Assembly: GCF_014359905.1 (NCBI RefSeq)
Contig: NZ_JACIYP010000054.1
Location: 1-35,412, forward strand
DNA: 35,412 bases
DNA from: Hoeflea sp.
GTDB lineage: Bacteria; Pseudomonadota; Alphaproteobacteria; Rhizobiales; Rhizobiaceae
Direction: 5' to 3'
In this document: in pieces, positions 1 through 8,505 of the stretch
How positions within the stretch are numbered: position 1 is the stretch's first letter
How the letters are laid out: every line of letters begins with the position of its first letter
Notes under the pieces: model-generated
Told to the model about the DNA's origin: nothing
Database searches by the model: none
What the model saw: only the letters and a program-made list of their open reading frames with translations
Translations under genes and position numbers: made by a program

Positions 1-137
1 TGAATGGCTCGTCGGCACCGGTGCCGGCATGAGCCCTAACCCCGGAAAATTCCAGCTCCCGCTGGCCCAAAATCGGGGGGCACGTCAATCCCCGGAAAAT
101 TCCAGCTCCCGTTGGCCCAAAATCGGGGGGCACTTCA
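1..137. mobile_element. Probable terminal part of an IS21-type element inserted into an IS3 orfB
   Basis: The IS3 orfB reading frame on the minus strand is recognisable up to about base 138 and is then replaced by unrelated sequence containing a 44-bp direct repeat. Read on the minus strand the foreign sequence begins TGAAGTGCCCCCC, which fits the TG...CA ends of IS21-family elements; these often carry repeated motifs inside their ends. Only the last 137 bases lie in the window, so no transposase can be checked. The family call is an inference from end structure. Confidence 0.4.
40..133. repeat. Tandem 44-bp direct repeat, 50-bp period
   Basis: Bases 40-83 and 90-133 are identical except at one position (C62 versus T112), separated by 6 bases. 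Each copy runs from CCCCGGAAAATTCC to CGGGGGGCAC. The second copy lies against the junction with the interrupted orfB, so the repeat is best explained as multiple transposase-binding sites at an IS end. Confidence 0.75.
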
Positions 138-279
138 CGAGATGCAGTTCATCAATCCGCCGCATCAGGGCAAGATCGCATTCAGGCACAGGACGAGGCA
201 GATAGTAGACACAGCCACGGCTGAAGCCCAGAAGCTTGGCCTGGCGTACAATGAATAATTGGTGATAACGGTCGATCAT
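138..279 (-). pseudogene. IS3-family transposase orfB, 5' fragment
   Basis: About 47 codons survive from the ATG at 279. They encode the typical OrfB N-terminus (MIDRYHQLFIVRQAK, then SRGCVYYLPRPV and LMRRIDELHL). The frame is cut at about base 138 by the foreign sequence with the 44-bp repeats, so the whole DDE catalytic core is missing. It overlaps the end of orfA, as usual in IS3 elements. It cannot be functional. Confidence 0.75.
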
Positions 280-612
280 TTCTTTCCGCCCAGCAACCCC
301 GCTTTGCCGAGCGCACCGGACATCGCAGCGAAGACACTCATCTCCGCGGAGCATCGTTCTCCAGTCCCAGTGCGCCTATTTTGGCATGAAGCTTTTGATG
401 TCTACGGCCGGGGTCGCCGCTTCTGTCTTGGCTTCACCGCCAAAAACGCCCGTCGCTCCCTCAAGGAGTTGCTCTTTCCATTGCTTGATCTGGTTGGCGT
501 GGACATCGAACTGCTGGGACAATTCCACCAGCGTCTGCTCGCCACGGATGGCGGCCAGCGCCACCTTCGCCTTGAAAGCCGGGGTGTGGTTCCGGCGCGG
601 CCGTCTTGTCAT
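276..612 (-). pseudogene. IS3-family transposase orfA, frameshifted
   Basis: From the ATG at 612 the protein begins MTRRPRRNHTPAFKAKVALA and continues through the helix-turn-helix (LVELSQQFDVHANQIKQWK), as in OrfA of rhizobial IS3-type elements. The frame stops early near 370. Shifting frame there restores KLHAKIGALGLEND, which implies a lost base in an A run. A second shift near 340 restores SGALGKAGLLGGKK and the normal stop overlapping orfB. Two frameshifts plus truncation of orfB mean this is a dead copy. The outer end of the element probably lies near 700-720 but I could not fix it. Confidence 0.7.
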
Positions 613-756
613 GGTATCTCCTGTTTCCGGCATCCAAGCCAAACTCAGGCAGAAATTCCACCCATCCCTGCTGTGCAGTTTTCCCGAGCCACCTCTCCAA
701 TGGGTGGTAGCGTTTTGCAGAATAGAGCTATGTATCGGTCTCCCACGATTTGGGCA

Positions 757-1254
757 TCATGGAAACATACCGTTTAGCACGCTGACCAAATGCCTGCGCA
801 TGGCCTCTGCTGCGCCGTTGGTATTTCGGTTGGCGATGTTAGAGACAATCTCAGCGTGCTGCTGGCAATATTCCCGGCGTCTTTGTTCGGTGACATGGGC
901 GCGCTTGATTCGCAGCCATTGCGGACGCTTGCGAATCACATCTAGAATTTCCTCAAGCGTCATCAGCAGATCATTGCGGGTCGCGCTGTAAATCAGCCGG
1001 TGGAATTCGCCGTCCCATTGCTCGAACCCCTCGAGATCATCCTGCGCCTGGGCCATCTCGTGGGCGTGGCGAATGGCATCGATATCAGCCACCGTTGCAT
1101 TGGAAACCGCCGCCGCCGCCGCCTGTGGCTCGATGATCAGCCGAACGTTCATGACATCCATCGGGCTCGCGCCGGTCAACCTTTGCAGGATGACGCCGAC
1201 ATCGGTTGTCCCCTCCGAAGCGCCGACAGTCTGCAGAATTTTTGAAACGCTCAT
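757..1254 (-). CDS. FCD-domain protein without a DNA-binding domain (GntR/FadR-type paralogue)
   Basis: This 165-residue protein matches only the ligand-binding FCD domain of FadR-type GntR regulators. It aligns over its length with residues from about 78 onward of the gene just upstream (GASPMDVMNVRLIIEP versus GASPLDILNLRLFIEP). The putative metal-binding histidines are kept (GEFHRLI, CQQHAEI, MRRHLV). The winged helix-turn-helix is absent, and the ATG at 1254 lies only 8 bases after the stop of the full-length paralogue, so the two are probably co-transcribed. The C-terminus ends where the paralogue's does, so the nearby IS did not truncate it. It may be a decayed duplicate, or a ligand-binding or dimerising partner of the intact regulator. 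Confidence 0.8.
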   Translation of the reverse strand: MSVSKILQTVGASEGTTDVGVILQRLTGASPMDVMNVRLIIEPQAAAAAVSNATVADIDAIRHAHEMAQAQDDLEGFEQWDGEFHRLIYSATRNDLLMTLEEILDVIRKRPQWLRIKRAHVTEQRRREYCQQHAEIVSNIANRNTNGAAEAMRRHLVSVLNGMFP

Positions 1255-1262
1255 CAGAATAC

Positions 1263-1934
1263 CTATTGACCGAAATAGTTCTTGCGCCGTGCCAGAAGAT
1301 GATCGCGCATTGCAGTTCTGGCTGCTTCGGCATCCCAGTTTTCCAGTGCGCTCATTATACCGTCATGATCATCACAATAGGCCTTGCGACGATCCTCGGT
1401 GAACCACAATTTTCGGATCTCCATCATTGGCGCCGCGTAGCGGATGATCGTCATCAGGTTGAAGAATTCGGATATGAACTTGTTGCCCGATGCCAGGCTG
1501 ATCCGCCGGTGGAATTCATTGTCCCAATATTCGTAGGTCTCGAGTACGGTGTGCTGTTCGGCCATCGCCTTGGCCTGCTGGATTGAGCGAAGATCACTCT
1601 CGCTCGCGTTTCGCGCAGCCGCGGCAGCCGCATTCGGCTCGATGAACAGCCGCAGATTGAGAATGTCGAGCGGGCTTGCCCCCTGGAAGCGTTTGAGAAT
1701 GCCCGACGCATGCGAATCCGGCTTGCCCCTTGCAATGGTCCCTCGCCCAACCTGACGCATGATCAGGCCTTCGTTTTCCAGCTTTGTGAATGCACGCCGA
1801 ACGGTGTTGCGGGCAACTTCGTAATGGGCGGCAAGCGAACGCTCGTCAGGCATGCGTTCTTCGGCAGCCCATTCCCCCTGCTCCAGCCGTAGCCGCAGAT
1901 CGGCCTCAATCCGGGTTGATTTTCCTTTCGGCAT
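1263..1934 (-). CDS. GntR-family transcriptional regulator, FadR subfamily (FCD)
   Basis: The 223-residue protein has a winged helix-turn-helix at about residues 5-70 (ERSLAAHYEVARNTVRRAF, then LIMRQVGRGT) and an all-helical FCD domain from about residue 85 with the conserved NEFHRRI, CDDHDGI and MRDHL histidines. I chose the ATG at 1934, preceded by GAGG at good spacing, over a longer frame reaching 2072. It is divergent from the large plus-strand operon beginning at 2116, and the region between holds several TTGGTATAC-like half-sites. It is therefore the likely local regulator, responding to a small carboxylate-like ligand. The ligand is unknown. Confidence 0.9.
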   Translation of the reverse strand: MPKGKSTRIEADLRLRLEQGEWAAEERMPDERSLAAHYEVARNTVRRAFTKLENEGLIMRQVGRGTIARGKPDSHASGILKRFQGASPLDILNLRLFIEPNAAAAAARNASESDLRSIQQAKAMAEQHTVLETYEYWDNEFHRRISLASGNKFISEFFNLMTIIRYAAPMMEIRKLWFTEDRRKAYCDDHDGIMSALENWDAEAARTAMRDHLLARRKNYFGQ

Positions 1935-1950
1935 GCTATCCTCAATCAAA

Positions 1951-1975
1951 ATATACCAATTGCATCTTGGTATAT
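1951..1975. promoter_or_regulatory. Inverted repeat, candidate GntR operator 1
   Basis: ATATACCAA (1951-1959) and TTGGTATAT (1967-1975) form a perfect 9-bp inverted repeat with a 7-base spacer, 17 bases before the GntR start codon. The half-site resembles those of FadR-type GntR regulators (TTGGT...ACCAA). Autoregulation is an inference. Confidence 0.6.
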
Positions 1976-2066
1976 ACGAAGTAGACCATTTTTCAATATA
2001 AATCCACAAATGGTATAGTAAATAGTGAATATTTGATCTTGATCGTGGGCGAATTCCCTCATAGGC

Positions 2067-2103
2067 TACCAATCAAGTAAGCCAATAAGATTATTGGTAT
2101 ACC
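2067..2103. promoter_or_regulatory. Candidate GntR operator 2 ahead of the catabolic operon
   Basis: The perfect 8-bp palindrome GGTATACC at 2096-2103 sits within ATTGGTATACCTT, directly before the ribosome-binding site of the first operon gene. TACCAAT at 2067-2073 pairs with ATTGGTA at 2093-2099. A further half-site, TGGTATA, lies at 2011-2017. Shared half-sites on both sides of the divergent region suggest that one regulator controls both directions. Confidence 0.55.
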
Positions 2104-2115
2104 TTGGGAGGGGTT

Positions 2116-2991
2116 ATGAAATTTGTCACTTTCCGCGTTGGCGGCGAGCGCAGGGTTGGTGTGTATGACCCTGCAGACTTGTCCTTGAGGCCGATCAGCA
2201 TGTCATCTGCTGAGGCGGACAAGGGTGTTGGCGCGCTTCTGGACCGGGACCCAGACTCGCTCGAATTGCTCTCTGCCATCTCGCTTGCATCGGTGGTTCT
2301 TGAAGCTCCCTTCCCTCGCCCTTCGCGTAATATCTTCTGTGTCGGCAAGAACTATCGTGAGCACGCGAAGGAGTTTTCCCGCAGCGGGTTTGATTCAAGC
2401 GCCGCCATGGGCGAAGTGCCCAAGGAACCAATCATATTCTCCAAGGTGCCTGAATGCGTGATCGCGCATGGCGATGATGTGCGTATAGACCCATCAGTTT
2501 CGGAAGCGGTGGACTATGAGGCCGAACTGGCCGTCATCATTGGAACAGGCGGGCGCGGCATCAAGGCTGAAGATGCGATGTCCCATGTCTGGGGCTACAC
2601 CATCGTCAACGATGTGACCGCCCGCGACCTGCAGGGCCGATACAGCCAGTGGCTGATCGGCAAGTCCCAGGACACGTTCTGCCCGATGGGCCCGGTCGCG
2701 GTCACGGCCGACGAAATCGATGTGGCGAACACCGAGCTGCGTTGCATCGTCAATGGCGAAGTCCGTCAGCAGGCCAATACCCGGGATCTCATCTTTGATG
2801 TTCCCACCATCATCGCCACCATTTCCGCCGGCGTGACGCTGATCCCGGGCGACATCATCGCCACAGGCACGCCCGCAGGCGTCGGCATCGGCTTCAAGCC
2901 ACCCAGATATCTCCGTGACGGAGATGTCGTCCGCGTCGAGATTGACGGCATCGGAGCGCTGGAAAATCGTTTTGTCGAGCGGCGCGCATGA
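2116..2991 (+). CDS. FAH-family hydrolase/hydratase (fumarylacetoacetate hydrolase fold)
   Basis: This 291-residue protein has the FAH-fold signatures: GKNYREH at 78-84, metal-ligand acids in DYEAEL (about E135 and E137), NDVTARD at 165-171 and IATGTPAGVG near the C-terminus. Family members hydrolyse or hydrate acylpyruvates and 2-oxo acids late in aromatic and related catabolism, using Mg2+ or Mn2+. The exact reaction cannot be read from sequence. The ATG at 2116, with GGAGG just before it, is preferred to the in-frame TTG at 2104. It is the first gene of the operon, and its stop overlaps the next start (ATGA). Confidence 0.9.
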   Translation: MKFVTFRVGGERRVGVYDPADLSLRPISMSSAEADKGVGALLDRDPDSLELLSAISLASVVLEAPFPRPSRNIFCVGKNYREHAKEFSRSGFDSSAAMGEVPKEPIIFSKVPECVIAHGDDVRIDPSVSEAVDYEAELAVIIGTGGRGIKAEDAMSHVWGYTIVNDVTARDLQGRYSQWLIGKSQDTFCPMGPVAVTADEIDVANTELRCIVNGEVRQQANTRDLIFDVPTIIATISAGVTLIPGDIIATGTPAGVGIGFKPPRYLRDGDVVRVEIDGIGALENRFVERRA

Positions 2992-3758
2992 GCAGCCGGA
3001 CCCTTGCAGGCATGATGGTCGAGATCGAGGGTGACGGCGAGCCCATCATGCTGGTGCACGGTCTTGGCGGAACGTCCAATACCTGGCAACCGCTGTTGCC
3101 CGCCCTGGCCGGTATGAGGGTCATTCGCCCTGATCTGCCTGGCGCCGGCCGCTCTGTTACCCCGAAGGGGGTGATCGATGTACCCTTCCTGGCGAACGCC
3201 TTGATCCGGCTCGCATCAGAGCTCGGCATCGAGACTATGCATCTGGTTGGACATTCGTTCGGCACTCTGGTTGCGCAGCATGTAGCTGCAACACGGCCAG
3301 CATTGGTGCGGTCTCTGACGCTGTTTGGCCCCATCATCGAGCCCGCAGACGTGGCACGAGAACGCCTGCGCGGACGTGCAAAGGCAGTCAGGGAACACGG
3401 CATGGCGGATGTCGCCGATCAGGTTGCGTCTGCCGGCCTGGCCAGCTCGGCAGCACAGGACAATCCAACTGCTTTGGCCTTCGTCAGAGAAAGCCATATG
3501 CGCCAGGACGCCGAAGGCTTCGCCAAATCCTGTGAAGCGCTTGCTGGCGCCGACCGTGCTGCGGCATCGGCGATCAAGTGCCCGGTTCTGGCTGTTGCGG
3601 GAGATGAAGACGCCGTCTCGCCGCCGGGTAACGCCTACCAGCTTGCCGACGAGATCAAGGGCGCCAGGGCGCAGATCCTGTCAGGATGCGGACATTGGGC
3701 GCCGGTCGAAAAACCGAATGAATGCAGGCAGTTGTTGAGTGAATTTTTACGCGGCTGA
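2988..3758 (+). CDS. Alpha/beta-fold hydrolase
   Basis: The 256-residue protein has the full catalytic set: oxyanion-hole HG at 24-25, nucleophile elbow GHSFG with Ser90, acid in GDED, and histidine in GCGHW. Its size and style are like 3-oxoadipate enol-lactonases and meta-cleavage C-C hydrolases. The substrate is unknown; an ester, lactone or C-C bond of a catabolic intermediate is plausible given the FAH enzyme before it. The start overlaps the upstream stop by 4 bases, indicating translational coupling. Confidence 0.88.
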   Translation: MSSRTLAGMMVEIEGDGEPIMLVHGLGGTSNTWQPLLPALAGMRVIRPDLPGAGRSVTPKGVIDVPFLANALIRLASELGIETMHLVGHSFGTLVAQHVAATRPALVRSLTLFGPIIEPADVARERLRGRAKAVREHGMADVADQVASAGLASSAAQDNPTALAFVRESHMRQDAEGFAKSCEALAGADRAAASAIKCPVLAVAGDEDAVSPPGNAYQLADEIKGARAQILSGCGHWAPVEKPNECRQLLSEFLRG

Positions 3759-3793
3759 ACAAGCCGGAGGGACCTCGGGAGGAGTTCAATATC

Positions 3794-5107
3794 ATGGATA
3801 CTGCAAACGGCTACGGCGCCAATGGGTCGGTCCTGTTTACAAATGTCCGCATTCTGGATGCGACAGGTGAAAACCCATTTACCGGCGAGGTTCTGGTTCA
3901 AGGCAACCGCATCAAATCGGTAACCCGCGGCTCGTCAAGATATGGCGCCAGTGCTGCAAGCGGTGCAACCGTGATTGACGGTATGGGCGCAACCCTGATG
4001 CCGGGCATGATCGATGCCCACCTCCACCTCTCCTGGAACAATGCGCCCGGCATTGACCCGATCCAGATGATGGAGCTCGAGGAGCATATGCTGGTCACCA
4101 TGGAAATGGCCAAGCTGGTCCTCGATGCGGGCTTCACCGGCGGCCGCGGCGCAGCTGCTGCCAAGCCGCGGCTCGATGTCGTCGCCAAGCGCTTCATCAA
4201 TGAGGGCCGGTTCCCCGGTCCGCGCTATCTGGCCGCCGGACCGGAAATCACCACCGTCGGCGGTCTGGGCGATGCAGCACCGAGCCACATTCCGCATGAG
4301 GGGCTCAACCTCGGTCTGGTCGTCTCCGGTCCCGAGGAAATCCGCCGCACCGTGCGGCAACTGATCAAGTACGGTGTCGATTCCATCAAGCTCAATCTGT
4401 CGGGAGAAGCAATCACCGGCATGGGCGCCGAGGAAACGCCGATGGCGGAAGAGGAAGTGGCGATGGCGGTCAAGGAAGCCAAATGCCGCAACAAGGTGGT
4501 GTCTGCCCACGCCCGCTCCTCAGGTTCGGTCAAGCAATGCATTCGCCACGGCATCCAGAATATCTATCACGCCTCTTTTGCTGACGAGGAAAGCCTCGAC
4601 ATGCTGGAAGCGGCCAAGGACAAGCACTTTGTTGCACCGGGTGTCGCCTGGCTGATCAACACCGCCCGCCACGCCGGCGAATGGGGCATCAAGCCCGGCT
4701 CTCCGGTGACCATGGAATACGAGCGCGAACTCGAAATGTGCACCCAGACAATGAAGAAGATGCACCGTCGCGGCATCCGCATCTGCATTGGCGGCGACTA
4801 CGGCTTTGCCTGGACGCCGCAGGGCACCAACGCCCGTGACCTGCAGTATTTTGTCGAACTGTTTGGCTTCTCGCCGATGGAAGCCATTCTTGCCGGCACC
4901 AAATATGGCGGCCAGATCATGTGCATGGGTGATGAACTCGGCATGATCAAGGAAGGCTATCTGGCCGATATCCTGCTGGTCGATGGCGATCCGCTGGCCG
5001 ACATCCGCATCCTGCAGGACAAAAACCGGCTGCTTGCGATCATGAAGGACGGCAAGTTCCACAAGGCGCCGCGCATGAATGACGCGCGCCGCCGGCTGAC
5101 AGCGTGA
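3794..5107 (+). CDS. Metal-dependent amidohydrolase (imidazolonepropionase/prolidase-like)
   Basis: The 437-residue protein has the amidohydrolase-superfamily layout: a small beta-sandwich at the N-terminus, DAHLH metal ligands (His76, His78), a possible bridging lysine in SIKLNLSGE, further histidines in VSAHARSS and NIYHAS, and the catalytic aspartate in GGDYGF. The C-terminal part (GYLADILLVDGDPLADI) closes the sandwich. Family members cut cyclic or peptide-like amides. The ATG at 3794 is preceded by GGAGGAG. Its place between two hydrolases and a transporter suggests action on the imported compound or its ring-opened product. Confidence 0.88.
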   Translation: MDTANGYGANGSVLFTNVRILDATGENPFTGEVLVQGNRIKSVTRGSSRYGASAASGATVIDGMGATLMPGMIDAHLHLSWNNAPGIDPIQMMELEEHMLVTMEMAKLVLDAGFTGGRGAAAAKPRLDVVAKRFINEGRFPGPRYLAAGPEITTVGGLGDAAPSHIPHEGLNLGLVVSGPEEIRRTVRQLIKYGVDSIKLNLSGEAITGMGAEETPMAEEEVAMAVKEAKCRNKVVSAHARSSGSVKQCIRHGIQNIYHASFADEESLDMLEAAKDKHFVAPGVAWLINTARHAGEWGIKPGSPVTMEYERELEMCTQTMKKMHRRGIRICIGGDYGFAWTPQGTNARDLQYFVELFGFSPMEAILAGTKYGGQIMCMGDELGMIKEGYLADILLVDGDPLADIRILQDKNRLLAIMKDGKFHKAPRMNDARRRLTA

Positions 5108-5114
5108 TCCACCA

Positions 5115-6167
5115 ATGAGCACGCCCGGCGAAGCCAACAGCGATCCACTGGCCACCAGCCCCGGCATGACACGCCGGCAGGGCTGGGGCGTGGTGGCCTT
5201 GCTTGCCGCGGCATTGCTGCTCTGGCTGTTCTTTGCCCAATGGCCGGACTGGCTCAACGCAGTTCTTCTCTCCAAGAAGGCGTTTTTGAGCGCCGTCCTG
5301 AACGGACTGACGCTGGCGGGCCTCTATTTCCTGGTCGCGAGCGGCTTCACGCTGGTTTTCGGGCTGATGCGCAACGTCAATCTGGCCCACGGCTCTCTGT
5401 ATCTGCTCGGCGCCTATATCGGTTACGAGGTTGCCAACTGGACCGGTTACTGGCTGCTCGGCGTCGCTGCCGGTTTCGTGGTGCTGGCGCTTGTCGGGCT
5501 TGTCATGCAGGTGCTGGTGTTCCGGCGGCTGGAAGGCGACGACCTGCGCCAGACGCTGGTTACCATCGGCATCTCCATTGTGGCCGCCGACTTGATGCTG
5601 GCCGCCTGGACCGGCACCACCTATCAGATCCTGGTGCCTGAATGGCTCGACGGGGCGATCAAGACGCCCTTTGTCACGGCTTACCGGTCAAACGGCGCGG
5701 CCGTGTTTCTCACCTACCCGTTCTACAGGCTGGTTGTCCTGCTCGTCGCCATCGTCATCGGCATCGGGCTGTGGCTGATGCTCAACAAGACCCGCATCGG
5801 CATGATGATCCGGGCCGGGGTCGATGACCGCGAGATGCTCTCGGCGTCGGGCGCCAACGTCCATGCCATCTTCGCCTTTGTCTTCGCGCTCGGCGCCGGA
5901 CTGGCAGGCCTCGCTGGCGTGGTTGGTGGCTCGGCACTGTCAGTGTCGCCGGGCGAAGACGTCCGCTATCTGCTGGCCTCGCTGGTGGTCGTCATCGTTG
6001 GCGGCATGGGCTCGATCACCGGAGCTGCCATCGGTGCGCTGATCATCGGTCTGGCAGAGCAGATCGGCCTGGTTTATTTCCCGACCTACGGCGTTGTTCT
6101 GACCTTCCTGATCATGGTCGGGGTGCTGGCTGTCCGGCCGCAAGGCATCATGGGGAGAAGCCTATGA
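5115..6167 (+). CDS. Branched-chain amino acid-type ABC transporter permease (LivH-like)
   Basis: This 350-residue integral membrane protein has several hydrophobic spans. LNGLTLAGLYFLVASGFTLV followed by GLMRNVNLAHGSLYLLGAY is the hallmark N-terminal region of LivH permeases. GMGSITGAAIGALIIGLAEQ near the end is the usual LivH C-terminal segment. It starts 7 bases after the amidohydrolase stop and overlaps the next permease by 4 bases. The transporter family imports amino acids, amides, urea and aromatic acids, so the substrate is open. Confidence 0.92.
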   Translation: MSTPGEANSDPLATSPGMTRRQGWGVVALLAAALLLWLFFAQWPDWLNAVLLSKKAFLSAVLNGLTLAGLYFLVASGFTLVFGLMRNVNLAHGSLYLLGAYIGYEVANWTGYWLLGVAAGFVVLALVGLVMQVLVFRRLEGDDLRQTLVTIGISIVAADLMLAAWTGTTYQILVPEWLDGAIKTPFVTAYRSNGAAVFLTYPFYRLVVLLVAIVIGIGLWLMLNKTRIGMMIRAGVDDREMLSASGANVHAIFAFVFALGAGLAGLAGVVGGSALSVSPGEDVRYLLASLVVVIVGGMGSITGAAIGALIIGLAEQIGLVYFPTYGVVLTFLIMVGVLAVRPQGIMGRSL

Positions 6168-7207
6168 CGCTGGCGAATTTCACCCAGCCTCAAACTACCC
6201 GCAAGAGCTGGCTGGAGCGGCTTGGGATCGGCCACATCCTGCTGGGGCTGTTTCTCATCATCTATCCGCTGATCGCGTCGGATTTTTTCCTCACGACGAT
6301 CGGCGGATATTCGATGATCCTTGGCATGATCGCGCTGTCCCTGATGCTGCTCGCAGGGTACGGCGGCATGGTCAGCCTGGCGCAGATAACCATCGCCGGC
6401 ATCGCCGCTTACGTCATCGCCATCTTCGGCGAGAACAATTCCAACGTCCATGGCTTCGGCTGGCCCTGGTGGATCGCGGCCCCGCTCGGCATCTTTCTGG
6501 CGGCACTGTTTTCTGCGATTTTCGGCTGGATTGCGGTCCGGACCGAGGGGATCTACACGATCATGATCACGCTGGCGATTGCCACGGCCGCGTTCTATTT
6601 TGCCCAGCAGAACTACACCTTGTTCAACGGCTTTCCCGGCTACAGCGGGCTGCGCGCGCCTGAAGCCTTTGGCCTCTACTGGCGCGAGCCGGTGCCGTTC
6701 TACTATCTCTGCCTGGCTTTCGCCGTGCTTGCTTATGCGGCGGTTCTTTACGGGGCACGCTCGACCTTCGGGCTGACGCTGCAGGCGATCCGTGACAATC
6801 CGCGCCGGATGCGCGCCATCGGTTACGATGTAACCGCCCACAAGGTGTTTGCATGGTTTATCGCAGGCATCATTGCCGGGACTGCTGGCGTCCTGCTGGC
6901 CTGGTTCAACGGCCGTATTTCGCCCGGAACCATCTCGGTCGGGCCGGCCATCAACATCCTCATCATCGCGATCATCGGTGGCCTTCGCCATCCGATTGGC
7001 CCGTTTCTGGGCGCTGTCGTGGTCGTGCTGATGCAGACCTTTGCCATCGATATTGTCGGAGCCGAGCGCTTCAACACGTTGATCGGCCTGTTTTTCCTGG
7101 TGATCGTGTTTGTATCGCCAGATGGAATTCTCGGACTCTGGGAACGTTTCAAACCGTCCTCGGACCGGGATAGCTGGCACTCGCGGCCGGACGGTACGGG
7201 AGTGTAA
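6164..7207 (+). CDS. Branched-chain amino acid-type ABC transporter permease (LivM-like)
   Basis: The 347-residue protein has about nine hydrophobic segments and LivM signatures: LSLMLLAGYGGMVSLAQI, the loop AIRDNPRRMRAIGYDV that contacts the ATPase, and IIGGLRHPIGPFLGAVVVV. It overlaps livH by 4 bases (ATGA). It forms the membrane channel with the LivH-like partner. Confidence 0.92.
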   Translation: MTLANFTQPQTTRKSWLERLGIGHILLGLFLIIYPLIASDFFLTTIGGYSMILGMIALSLMLLAGYGGMVSLAQITIAGIAAYVIAIFGENNSNVHGFGWPWWIAAPLGIFLAALFSAIFGWIAVRTEGIYTIMITLAIATAAFYFAQQNYTLFNGFPGYSGLRAPEAFGLYWREPVPFYYLCLAFAVLAYAAVLYGARSTFGLTLQAIRDNPRRMRAIGYDVTAHKVFAWFIAGIIAGTAGVLLAWFNGRISPGTISVGPAINILIIAIIGGLRHPIGPFLGAVVVVLMQTFAIDIVGAERFNTLIGLFFLVIVFVSPDGILGLWERFKPSSDRDSWHSRPDGTGV

Positions 7208-7233
7208 CTGTTGAGGATCTTAGGGAGGAATAC

Positions 7234-8481
7234 ATGAGCATTACGAGACGGACCATGCTGGCACTGGCGCTGGCGACGGGATTGGTCGCCCCATCCATCA
7301 CAATGGCCCAGGCCGAAACCGTGAAAATCGGCCTGCTCGCCACCTTCGAAGGCGCATTTACTGTTTTGGGAGAAGACAGTGAGCGCGGTGCAATGACCGC
7401 TGTCGACGAGCTTGGCGACAAGGTTGCCGGCATGGACATCGAGATCGTCAAGGGATCGTCCGACGCATCCCCCGACAGCGCGGTTCGTGCGGCCCGCAAG
7501 CTGGTTGAACAGGATGGCGTCAAGATCCTCGTTGGCCCGCTGTCGGGCGACGAAGGCATTGCGGTCAAGGAATATGCCAAGACCCAGCCCGACGTGACCT
7601 TCATCAACGGCTCATCGGCCGCACAGGACACCACCTTCCGCGAGCCGGCTGAGAATTTTTTCCGCTTCTCGACGGACGGGGCGCAGTGGATGGCGGGTCT
7701 CGGGACCTACGTTTACAACGAAAAGGGCTACAAGACGGTCGCCACCGTGGCGGAAGACTATTCCTTCCCCTACACGCAGGTCTTCGGCTTCATGGCCGAG
7801 TTCTGCAAGGCCGGCGGCAAGGTGCCGTCGAAATCCTGGGTGCCGATCGGCAACAAGGATTACTCGTCGGTCATCGCCGCCATTCCTGATGAAGTCGACG
7901 CGATCTATGTCGCGCTTGGCGGGGCCGACGCGGTCAACTTCCTGAGCCAGTATCAGCAGTCCGGTGGCCAGGCGCCGCTGATCGGTGGGTCGATCACCGT
8001 CGACCAGACCGTTCTGACCTCGAAGGGCAAGTTGCGCGACGTTCTCATCGGCACCCCGGCGGCAGGGCCTACGGCGGATACCAATGACTCGCAGGCGTGG
8101 AAAGACTTCGTCGAGGCTTACAAGAAGCAGCCCGGCGCATTCCCGTCGCCATCACTGTTCGCCCATGCCTACTACATCGGCATGAAGGCAGCGATCCTGG
8201 CGCTGGATGAAGTCGGCGGCGATCTGTCCGATGGTGGCAAGAAGTACCGCGAGACGCTCGCCAAGCTGTCCTTCGACACACCGACAGGCAAGGTGTCGCT
8301 TGATGCCAATCGCAATGCCATCGCCGACATCTACCTGACCGAAGTCACGGAAGATGCTGACGGCAACCTGGTCAACAAGATGATCCAGACCGTCGAACAG
8401 GTGAACCAGACGCTCGGCATCGACGAGGCTGAATTCCGTGCGCTTGGCGCGGTCAGCCGCGAAAACCCAAGCTGCCCGTAA
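7234..8481 (+). CDS. Periplasmic substrate-binding protein of a Liv-type ABC transporter
   Basis: The 415-residue protein starts with a signal peptide (SITRRTMLALALATG, probable cleavage after AQA near residue 27; the RR pair could indicate Tat export). The mature part is a type I periplasmic binding fold (VKIGLLATFEGAFTVLGED, then VRAARKLVEQDGVKILVGP). AGGGAGGAATAC precedes the ATG. It captures the operon's substrate outside the inner membrane. The ligand cannot be inferred by eye. Confidence 0.92.
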   Translation: MSITRRTMLALALATGLVAPSITMAQAETVKIGLLATFEGAFTVLGEDSERGAMTAVDELGDKVAGMDIEIVKGSSDASPDSAVRAARKLVEQDGVKILVGPLSGDEGIAVKEYAKTQPDVTFINGSSAAQDTTFREPAENFFRFSTDGAQWMAGLGTYVYNEKGYKTVATVAEDYSFPYTQVFGFMAEFCKAGGKVPSKSWVPIGNKDYSSVIAAIPDEVDAIYVALGGADAVNFLSQYQQSGGQAPLIGGSITVDQTVLTSKGKLRDVLIGTPAAGPTADTNDSQAWKDFVEAYKKQPGAFPSPSLFAHAYYIGMKAAILALDEVGGDLSDGGKKYRETLAKLSFDTPTGKVSLDANRNAIADIYLTEVTEDADGNLVNKMIQTVEQVNQTLGIDEAEFRALGAVSRENPSCP

Positions 8482-8505
8482 CCTAACCTGTCAGGGACCA
8501 GACCC

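Noticed and set aside
40..133. Two direct repeats resembling the start of a CRISPR array
   Set aside because: Only two copies with a 6-base spacer and no cas genes; better explained as an IS end.
6086..7180. 364-codon minus-strand open frame
   Set aside because: Antisense to livH/livM, charged and without any domain; a shadow frame.
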